In this document: piece after piece, positions 29,544 to 36,647 of the stretch
Numbering within the stretch: position 1 is the stretch's first letter
Layout of the letters: each line of letters begins with the position of its first letter
From: Priestia megaterium
GTDB lineage: Bacteria; Bacillota; Bacilli; Bacillales; Bacillaceae_H
Direction: 5' to 3'
DNA: 64,000 nt
Assembly: GCA_008180335.1 (NCBI GenBank)
Contig: VTEF01000001.1
Coordinates: 62,001-126,000 of the forward strand
Notes under the pieces: model-generated
Database searches by the model: none
Seen by the model: the letters and a program-made list of their open reading frames with translations, nothing else
What the model was told of the DNA's origin: nothing
Translations under genes and position numbers: made by a program

Positions 29544-31259
29544 ATGAAAGTGGAAGCGCTTCCTGCAATTGATGGGGATTATAATTTACAAGACTATGAT
29601 CAAGTGTATAAGACGTTTGATTGGTCACAAGTAGCAAAAGAATTTTCATGGTATGAAACAGGTAAGGTAAACGCAGCCTATGAAGCAATTGATAGGCACG
29701 CAAACTCTATAAGAAAAAATAAAGTAGCACTTTATTATCGCGATGCTAATCGAGATGAAAAGTATACTTATCGAGAAATGAAAGATTGGTCTAATAAAGC
29801 TGCCAATGTATTGAAACAGGCTGATGTTGAGAAAGGCGACCGTGTCTTTATCTTTATGCCACGTTCTCCAGAATTGTATTTTTCATTACTAGGAGCGATT
29901 AAGCTAGGGGCAATTGTCGGTCCGTTATTTGAAGCCTTTATGGAAGGTGCTGTAAAAGACCGATTAGAAGATAGTGATGCAAATGTATTAATTACAACTC
30001 CAGAATTACTTCAACGTATTCCCGTCAACGAATTACCTGCATTAAAACATATTCTTCTCGTAGGGGAGAATATTGAAGAGCAAGGTCCGTACTTAGATTT
30101 TCATAAACGTTTAAAAGAAGCCAGCAAAGAAGTCGAAATTGAATGGGTAGAAAAAACAGATGGTTTGCTATTGCATTATACATCCGGCTCAACAGGAAAG
30201 CCAAAAGGGGTCCTGCATGTTCATAATGCTATGATTCAACACTATCAGACTGCTAAGTGGGTCCTTGATTTAAAAGATGAAGATATCTACTGGTGTACAG
30301 CAGATCCTGGGTGGGTAACCGGAACTTCTTATGGAATCTTTGGGCCTTGGCTAACAGGTGCAACAAACGTTATTATCGGCGGACGATTTAGTCCGGAATC
30401 ATGGTATCAAGCAATTGAAGATTACGGCGTAACAGTTTGGTATAGTGCACCAACTGCGTTTCGCATGTTAATGGGTGCGGGAGATGAATTGGTCAATAAA
30501 TATGACTTATCTCAATTAAGGCATGTTCTAAGCGTAGGAGAGCCTTTAAATCCAGAAGTTATTCGTTGGGGAATGAAAGTATTCCGAAAGCGAATTCATG
30601 ATACATGGTGGATGACAGAGACAGGTGCTCAAACAATTTGTAACTATCCTTGTATGAAAATTAAGCCAGGTTCTATGGGAAAACCGATTCCTGGTGTACA
30701 AGCTGCGATTGTAGATGACCAAGGTCAAGAGCTGCCTCCATATCGCATGGGGAATTTAGCTATTAAAAAAGGGTGGCCATCTATGATGCATACTATCTGG
30801 AACAATAAAGAAAAGTATGAATCGTATTTTATGCCAGGTGACTGGTATGTATCTGGAGATTCGGCATACGTGGATGAAGATGGTTATTTCTGGTTCCAAG
30901 GACGTATTGATGATGTAATCATGACCGCTGGAGAGCGAGTAGGCCCATTTGAAGTTGAAAGCAAATTAGTTGAACACCCTGCAGTAGCGGAAGCGGGGGT
31001 CATTGGAAAACCAGATCCGGTTCGTGGTGAAGTTATTAAAGCATTTATTGCACTTCGAGATGGATACCATTCGTCAGATGAACTAATTGAAGATATTCGT
31101 CAATTTGTGAAGAAAGGATTAGCAGCGCATGCTGCACCACGGGAAATTGAGTTTAGAGATAAATTGCCGAAAACAAGAAGCGGAAAAATTATGAGACGTG
31201 TATTAAAAGCATGGGAACTTGATTTACCAACAGGTGATTTATCAACAATGGAAGATTAA
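29544..31259 (+). CDS. acsA: Acetyl-CoA synthetase (AMP-forming) AcsA
   Basis: 571 residues, ANL superfamily. Motifs: YTSGSTGKPKGV (P-loop, residues about 211-222), WMTETGAQ (about 354-361), SGDSAYVDEDGYFWFQGRIDD (about 435-455) and the C-terminal KTRSGKIMRR, with the lysine that AcuA acetylates. It activates acetate to acetyl-CoA. The start ATG follows AAGGAGGAG; a 21-codon upstream extension is ignored. Divergent from the acuABC operon that controls it. Confidence 0.97.
   Translation: MKVEALPAIDGDYNLQDYDQVYKTFDWSQVAKEFSWYETGKVNAAYEAIDRHANSIRKNKVALYYRDANRDEKYTYREMKDWSNKAANVLKQADVEKGDRVFIFMPRSPELYFSLLGAIKLGAIVGPLFEAFMEGAVKDRLEDSDANVLITTPELLQRIPVNELPALKHILLVGENIEEQGPYLDFHKRLKEASKEVEIEWVEKTDGLLLHYTSGSTGKPKGVLHVHNAMIQHYQTAKWVLDLKDEDIYWCTADPGWVTGTSYGIFGPWLTGATNVIIGGRFSPESWYQAIEDYGVTVWYSAPTAFRMLMGAGDELVNKYDLSQLRHVLSVGEPLNPEVIRWGMKVFRKRIHDTWWMTETGAQTICNYPCMKIKPGSMGKPIPGVQAAIVDDQGQELPPYRMGNLAIKKGWPSMMHTIWNNKEKYESYFMPGDWYVSGDSAYVDEDGYFWFQGRIDDVIMTAGERVGPFEVESKLVEHPAVAEAGVIGKPDPVRGEVIKAFIALRDGYHSSDELIEDIRQFVKKGLAAHAAPREIEFRDKLPKTRSGKIMRRVLKAWELDLPTGDLSTMED
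29551..29564. promoter_or_regulatory. Candidate cre site inside the start of acsA
   Basis: TGGAAGCGCTTCCT fits TGWAARCGYTWNCW at the central CG and most flanking positions and is symmetric. It covers acsA codons 3-7, downstream of the promoter, where CcpA would block elongation. Confidence 0.55.
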
Positions 31260-31369
31260 CAAACGAAGTAAAACTTCAGGCAGTGAGGTCTCCAACCTCG
31301 TCATCTTGAATTCGAGGTCTTACTGCTTGTTAAAGAAGAGAAAAAGTATCCTTTTCAAGTTACTCTGAT

Positions 31370-31425
31370 AAAATAGACGGTCATCTAACCTTAGTAATAT
31401 AAGGGGGAAAGTGACCGTCTATTTT
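31370..31425. terminator. Long hairpin, likely acsA transcript end
   Basis: A perfect 14-bp stem AAAATAGACGGTCA/TGACCGTCTATTTT with a 28-base loop. The flanks are A-rich on one side and T-rich on the other. A weaker hairpin precedes it at about 31279-31327. The stretch 31426-31794 is AT-rich with no gene seen. Confidence 0.65.
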
Positions 31426-31794
31426 GTATAAAGAATGAGAACAGTCGGTTTTTAACACGCTATGCAAGAGCTGATTTTTTTATAGTGAGACGCAGTATCA
31501 AGATTTTTTGTTTCGTTACAATTGGTTTTGAAGCGATTTATTTTATTAAATCTTTTTAAAGTTATCCAGTCATTACTTAAATTATAAAAGAAGAGTTATT
31601 TACTTGCTTTTTCTTTATTTCGATACAATTCCAATTTAAACATAGTTGAATAAGTAATCCGTCATATAAAGATAAAACTAACAGAAACATATTATTTACA
31701 CTTGAATTTTAAAATGAAATCATTCATAATGGTGCTGTATAAACTTTTTTAATATATACATGCATTGATAGGAAAAAGTAGTAAATGTCTCCCT

Positions 31795-31998
31795 GTTCAA
31801 GAGAGCTGATGGTCGGTGAAAATCAGACATAGACAAATACGAAGTACATCCTTGAGCATCTTTTGTGAACAAATAGTAGCAAAAGACGGGAAGACCGTTA
31901 GATCTTTTAAGTGGGAAATAGCTTTTTAGTTGTTTTCAAATAGGGTGGTACCGCGATATTTTCGTCCCTTCTTTTTTAGAAGGGGCGTTTTTTGTGTC
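31795..31998 (+). ncRNA. Tyrosine T-box riboswitch of tyrS
   Basis: The conserved T-box sequence AGGGTGGTACCGCG is at 31942-31955. Stem I features (GATGGTCGGTGAAAATCAG) are at 31807-31825. Two TAC triplets at 31838 and 31845 can act as the tyrosine specifier. The terminator CGTCCCTTCT...AGAAGGGGCG plus T-run ends at about 31996. Uncharged tRNA-Tyr would favour the antiterminator and switch tyrS on. Confidence 0.93.
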
Positions 31999-32023
31999 GT
32001 TTTTAAATATGGAAATAAATTGA

Positions 32024-33295
<1,272 letters not shown>

Positions 33296-33303
33296 TTTGA
33301 AGA

Positions 33304-33332
33304 AGAGCTACATATATTTGTAGCTCTTTTTG
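33304..33332 (+). terminator. Terminator after tyrS
   Basis: AGAGCTACA/TGTAGCTCT with a short AT loop and TTTTT. Confidence 0.9.
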
Positions 33333-33344
33333 GTAAATTGAAAC

Positions 33345-33376
33345 AAAAAAACCATTCCGTTTTGGAATGGTTTTTT
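33345..33376. terminator. Displaced native terminator of rpsD
   Basis: AAAAAACCATTCC/GGAATGGTTTTTT hairpin ends four bases before the left attachment repeat. On the minus strand it would stand immediately behind the rpsD stop codon if the element were excised. It is therefore inferred to be the original rpsD terminator, now 19 kb away from its gene. It may still act as a backup for tyrS or for int. Confidence 0.7.
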
Positions 33377-33379
33377 GTT

Positions 33380-33392
33380 ATTAACGAGAGTA
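33380..33392. repeat. attL, 13-bp core repeat
   Basis: ATTAACGAGAGTA, identical to 52787-52799. It is a copy of the rpsD 3' end (Tyr-Ser-Arg-stop on the minus strand) left on the tyrS side after integration. Confidence 0.85.
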
Positions 33393-33452
33393 ATGTTCAA
33401 CGCTCTCATAAACCCTAGTATTAATGGGGGGTGGAGGGCTTTATTATAAAAC

Positions 33453-33475
33453 CTCCCCCAAAACCTCCCCCAAAT
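33453..33475. repeat. Left copy of the 23-bp C-rich end repeat (candidate integrase arm site)
   Basis: Two tandem units of the form CTCCCCCAAA lie just behind the int stop codon and recur exactly at 52650-52672. Same-orientation repeats close inside both ends suit binding sites for the integrase arm-binding domain. Confidence 0.6.
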
Positions 33476-34620
33476 TAGAAATTTAGTGCCTGTTCAAAGG
33501 CAAGAACCGATTCTTCCTCTAATGCTTTAAAGGAATGGCCGTAAATATCCAAAATCATTTGCGGTGTGTTTCCTAAACGTTCAGCGATCACCTTTACTGG
33601 AATTCGCTGGCCTATTAAGATCGTGGCGTGGGTATGCCGTAATCCGTGGGGAGTAACAGTCTTTAATCCCGTTTTTTTGATAATCCGGTCAAAGACGTAT
33701 TTTAATGTGTTTTCTCCCATTGATGTACCAGATTGATAAGAAATAAAAATATAATCATCATCTGACAGTCGTTTTCCGAATGACAACATTGTTTGTTTGC
33801 ACCACTTACGGTATAGTTTTAATTGTTGCAAGAGTGTATCATCAATTAAAATGGTCCGGTAACTATTTTTTGTCTTAGGTGCCCGGGCCCCTTTTTTATC
33901 TCGAGTTCGTTCCACAGTGATAGATTTATTCTCGAAATCCACATCATTCCATGTTAATCCCAGCGCTTCTCCTTTTCTCAGACCTGTATAAGCAAGTAGA
34001 AGGATTATCGAATAATTAGTAATATTCTCCATTTTTTTAACAGCTGCCAAAAAGGCTTTCAATTCCTCTGCAGTTAGAAAATTATCGAATGTTTCTTCAC
34101 CAGGAATGGTGATTTTTAAAAAACGATTACGAGGAATGATTTCACTATCGACAGCAGCATTAATGGCTACTTTAAACAATCTATGGAACAAACGGACTGT
34201 ACTAGGTTCATATTTTTTCATGAGCTCGTTAATGAAAACTCGTTTATAGGTGGTTTTATCCAGCTCAGCCAGCTTGTACTTTCCTAAGAGTGGTTTCATT
34301 TGATACTTGATGGCATTTTCTCGCTGAATCTGGGATGTAATTTTCCAATCACTTTTATGTGTTTCAAACCAAATATCTAACCATTCTGAAACAGTTAAAT
34401 TGGAGTTTTCCACTTGTTTTACGTCACCATTTAATACACTGGCCTTCACTTCAAGTAATGCTCTGTAAGCATCTTTCTCACTTTTAAATCCTTGTTTTGA
34501 CTTCTCTTTTCGTTTACCTAAGGCATCATAAAATCGATAACGGTAGCACCACATTTTTTCATTCTTAGCATTGAAATAATAATAAAGATCATTATCTTTT
34601 TTTGATTTGTGTAATTTCAT
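33475..34620 (-). CDS. int: Tyrosine recombinase / phage-type integrase
   Basis: About 381 residues. The N-terminal arm-binding domain (MWCYRYRFYDALGKRKEKSKQG in part, residues about 20-40) and a SAM-like core-binding domain (about 65-170) precede the catalytic domain. Catalytic residues are Arg in TGLRKGEA (about 210), His-x-x-Arg in HGLRHTH (about 327) and Tyr in DIYGH (about 361). It would recombine attP with the rpsD 3' end. An in-frame ATG lies 18 bases upstream, but AAAGGGAAG is better spaced for the chosen start. It sits next to attL, reading outward. Confidence 0.95.
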   Translation of the reverse strand: MKLHKSKKDNDLYYYFNAKNEKMWCYRYRFYDALGKRKEKSKQGFKSEKDAYRALLEVKASVLNGDVKQVENSNLTVSEWLDIWFETHKSDWKITSQIQRENAIKYQMKPLLGKYKLAELDKTTYKRVFINELMKKYEPSTVRLFHRLFKVAINAAVDSEIIPRNRFLKITIPGEETFDNFLTAEELKAFLAAVKKMENITNYSIILLLAYTGLRKGEALGLTWNDVDFENKSITVERTRDKKGARAPKTKNSYRTILIDDTLLQQLKLYRKWCKQTMLSFGKRLSDDDYIFISYQSGTSMGENTLKYVFDRIIKKTGLKTVTPHGLRHTHATILIGQRIPVKVIAERLGNTPQMILDIYGHSFKALEEESVLAFEQALNF

Positions 34621-34638
34621 TTTTATCTTCCCTTTCAT

Positions 34639-34655
34639 TGCGTGGACAGACGCTA
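34639..34655. repeat. 17-bp repeat, copy 1 (upstream of int)
   Basis: TGCGTGGACAGACGCTA occurs here and exactly again at 35981-35997 in the same orientation. It contains GCGT...ACGC dyad arms. One copy lies just before int, the other just before the gene at 36028, so the pair brackets the regulatory module. Minus-strand bases 34656-34690 also hold AAAGGAGGTG, a ribosome-binding-like site with no convincing gene. Confidence 0.6.
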
Positions 34656-34825
34656 ATAAGGGGGACTGAATCGCTTCGCAACACCTCCTTTAATGTAAAA
34701 TTGTTAGGTGGAAGCGTGTTTTTTTTATCTTCCGTTTCCTAACTAGTTGAGAAAGGTAATCTAATTAACCAAATGAGGTGGGTTGAAATGTTGCGTTCAA
34801 ATTTGAGACGAATAAGAAACCCTTA

Positions 34826-35287
34826 TCAATCTAATACTGTTTCGATAATCTTAAGTAATTTTTGTTTTTCTTCTTTCGTGAGGAGTTTGTCCTTATAATA
34901 AACGTCAAAATTAAGCGTTAGTAATTTGTGTAGATCTTTCGTTGTTTGTATATATTTATCTACTGATTGTAAAAGTTTTAATTTTTTATATTTATCTTGT
35001 TCTTGTAAAAGTCTAGAATTTATGTCTTCAGCATCTCTTTGGATTTTTTCAGTCTCTAATTGAATACGCTCCGTGTCGTAAAGATAGCCAGCTAATGTCA
35101 TTAATTCGTTGTAATCCACGTCAAGACCTTTAGCAATTTTTTTGATTATTTCAGGTGAAGGTTTTTTATTTTCTCCTCTTTCTAGTTGAGACAAATAAGC
35201 TTGAGATATACTTGCCCGTCTTGCTAACTCCCTGCCAGATAGACCTTTTTCTTCTCTCATCTCCTTTATACAACTCCCGAAATCCAT
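34826..35287 (-). CDS. XRE-family repressor (cI/Stl-like)
   Basis: 153 residues. The N-terminal helix-turn-helix is LSGRELARRASISQAYLSQLERGENKKPS split over residues about 15-43. Residues 70-135 form a long charged coiled coil, and there is no peptidase (LexA-like) domain. Lack of a self-cleavage domain suggests derepression by a partner protein, as with satellite Stl repressors, rather than by RecA (inference). Divergent from the activator-like gene, with operator-like repeats in between. AAAAGGA precedes the ATG. Confidence 0.85.
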   Translation of the reverse strand: MDFGSCIKEMREEKGLSGRELARRASISQAYLSQLERGENKKPSPEIIKKIAKGLDVDYNELMTLAGYLYDTERIQLETEKIQRDAEDINSRLLQEQDKYKKLKLLQSVDKYIQTTKDLHKLLTLNFDVYYKDKLLTKEEKQKLLKIIETVLD

Positions 35288-35327
35288 ATATACACGTCCT
35301 TTTTATAAATTATTTAGTTACAGTTTA

Positions 35328-35400
35328 ACTTCAAGTGATTGTTAAAGCAATAATTTTTTAAATATTGATTGACGTAACAATCAAATGATGGTAGGATGAT
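35328..35400. promoter_or_regulatory. Divergent control region with operators and the rightward promoter
   Basis: TTGATTGACGTAACAATCAA (35365-35384) is an inverted repeat with perfect 7-bp arms and overlaps a rightward -35 TTGACG (35369) with a 17-base spacer to TAGGAT (35392). Related dyads lie at 35409-35430 (AGTGATTGTTACAACGGTCACT) and, inside the end of the cro-like gene, at about 35659-35678. A half-site TCAAGTGATTGTTA is at 35331. These look like three to four binding sites for the repressor. Confidence 0.65.
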
Positions 35401-35445
35401 TTTAAATAAGTGATTGTTACAACGGTCACTAAGGTGGTGAAAACT

Positions 35446-35682
35446 TTGGTTGTAATGGAGTTAAGAGATCGGATAGAAGTAAGAATTTTGATTGCTAAAA
35501 CAGGAAAAAGCTTGAGAGGCTTTTCACTAATGATTGGAGTTTCGCAGCCGTATCTTTCTCAGATATTGAGTGGTAAACAAAAACCATCTGCAACAGTGGC
35601 TTATAAAATAGCTAAGGGGTTAAACCTAGATATTGAGGATATTTTTTTAACTAAAATGATTGATGTAACAGTCAATCGATAA
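35446..35682 (+). CDS. Small XRE-family regulator (cro/Str-like)
   Basis: About 78 residues, almost entirely one helix-turn-helix (SLRGFSLMIGVSQPYLSQILSG). The TTG start at 35446 is eight bases after AAGGTGG; an in-frame ATG nine bases later and a GTG upstream at 35410 are alternatives. Divergent from the repressor; an operator-like dyad sits inside its last codons. First gene of the rightward transcript. Confidence 0.8.
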   Translation: MVVMELRDRIEVRILIAKTGKSLRGFSLMIGVSQPYLSQILSGKQKPSATVAYKIAKGLNLDIEDIFLTKMIDVTVNR

Positions 35683-35700
35683 ATAGAATGGAGGTTTACT

Positions 35701-35973
35701 ATGTCTATAGCACAAATTCACGTTGATGTTGACCAGGAGCAAATAAAACGATACATCAATGAAAAATTAGACCATGCATTTCACCAAACGTTATTTTTCT
35801 GGGATATTAACGAAATGTCAAAACGAACTTGCATGAGTAAATCCTTCCTGGAAAATGAGTTCCTTGACGATCCACGAATGAAGCGACTCGCTAGACGAAA
35901 AGAGAGGGGAAAACGCTTGTGGCCAGTTGAGGAAAGTTTAAAAGTAATTCAGGAAATTATGGATGAATGGTAA
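35701..35973 (+). CDS. DUF771-type phage DNA-binding protein, possible excisionase
   Basis: 90 residues: an N-terminal polar helix and a winged-helix-like middle ([22 protein letters not shown] in part), ending [17 protein letters not shown]. This pattern is typical of DUF771 proteins found behind phage/ICE repressors. A recombination directionality role is inferred from location and size only. AATGGAGG precedes the ATG. Confidence 0.7.
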   Translation: MSIAQIHVDVDQEQIKRYINEKLDHAFHQTLFFWDINEMSKRTCMSKSFLENEFLDDPRMKRLARRKERGKRLWPVEESLKVIQEIMDEW

Positions 35974-35980
35974 AAAATAA

Positions 35981-35997
35981 TGCGTGGACAGACGCTA
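35981..35997. repeat. 17-bp repeat, copy 2
   Basis: Exact same-orientation copy of 34639-34655, lying between the DUF771 gene and the next gene. Confidence 0.6.
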
Positions 35998-36027
35998 TCA
36001 AAATGGTTCTATAGGAGGTTTAAAATT

Positions 36028-36324
36028 TTGACCAATCGAGATGTTTTGATTAACGGCCTGTATGAAGAGCTAGTTAAAATCTGCGAAGTTTACGAAGTTG
36101 AAGTAACAGAAGGTAAATCCTGTATGGAGTTATTTGAAGACATTGTAGAGAAATATGATCGGGAATTATGTATTCAAAGTTTAAATACTTCTGGTCACAT
36201 ATCAAGCGGGATTGTTGGAGAGATGAATAATGTCGTTAGAAAGAGACTCAAGAACCTAAATGAAAAAGAAAAGGCAGCTGGTGTGGCAACACCAACCGCC
36301 GTAACCAATGATAAGTTAATTTAA
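36028..36324 (+). CDS. Hypothetical protein of about 98 residues
   Basis: Acidic helical protein (DVLINGLYEELVKICEVYEVEV..., ELFEDIVEKYDRELCIQ) with a disordered C-terminus. The TTG start follows AGGAGG nine bases upstream; the ATG at 35980 lies within the 17-bp repeat and lacks a site. No family recognised. It precedes the structured leader of the replication gene. Confidence 0.6.
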   Translation: MTNRDVLINGLYEELVKICEVYEVEVTEGKSCMELFEDIVEKYDRELCIQSLNTSGHISSGIVGEMNNVVRKRLKNLNEKEKAAGVATPTAVTNDKLI

Positions 36325-36380
36325 TTCTACCATTAAAAGAAATTAATCACAATAAATTGATGTGAAACATAGGGCGTTTT

Positions 36381-36580
36381 GTGCCAGTTCGTCTAATAAA
36401 AAACTGGATTTAGGAGAACTAGAACGGGCACCTGTACCGATTATATACAGGGTGGTTTTCCGGGTGGAACAGACTTATAAAGTTCTGCTAGGGTCGAATT
36501 GATTGGGTTAAATCGTATCCAAGAAGGCTCCTTAATCTATAAGTACATTTTGTACTTATGCTTATGGGCCTTCTTTATTT
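36381..36580 (+). ncRNA. Structured leader with alternative hairpins and an attenuator-like terminator
   Basis: CCAGTT (36384) can pair with AACTGG (36402), or AGTTC (36386) with GAACT (36416) backed by GTGCC/GGCAC (36381/36427). These pairings exclude each other. Then come CTGTA/TACAG (36432/36446), GAAC/GTTC (36467/36482), and a terminator-like element AAGAAGGC/GCCTTCTT (36521/36568) enclosing ATAAGTACA/TGTACTTAT (36539/36551), followed by TATTTTTC. The last hairpin ends about 70 bases before the primase start. It is not a T-box. Function is inferred to be transcription attenuation of the replication gene. Confidence 0.55.
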
Positions 36581-36647
36581 TTCTAATTTTAAGGAAAAAA
36601 GGCGATATGACAGAAGAAATGAGACAGATTTTAGGGGGAAAGGCAGT

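Noticed and set aside
34786-34896. 36-codon plus-strand ORF after GAGGTGGG (34781)
   Set aside because: Most of it is antisense to the repressor 3' end and its product has no protein-like texture.
36432-36490. T-box riboswitch (GGGTGG motifs)
   Set aside because: The GGGTGG strings resemble part of a T-box, but the full AGGGTGGTACCGCG-type sequence, specifier stem and aminoacyl gene are missing; compare the true T-box at 31942.
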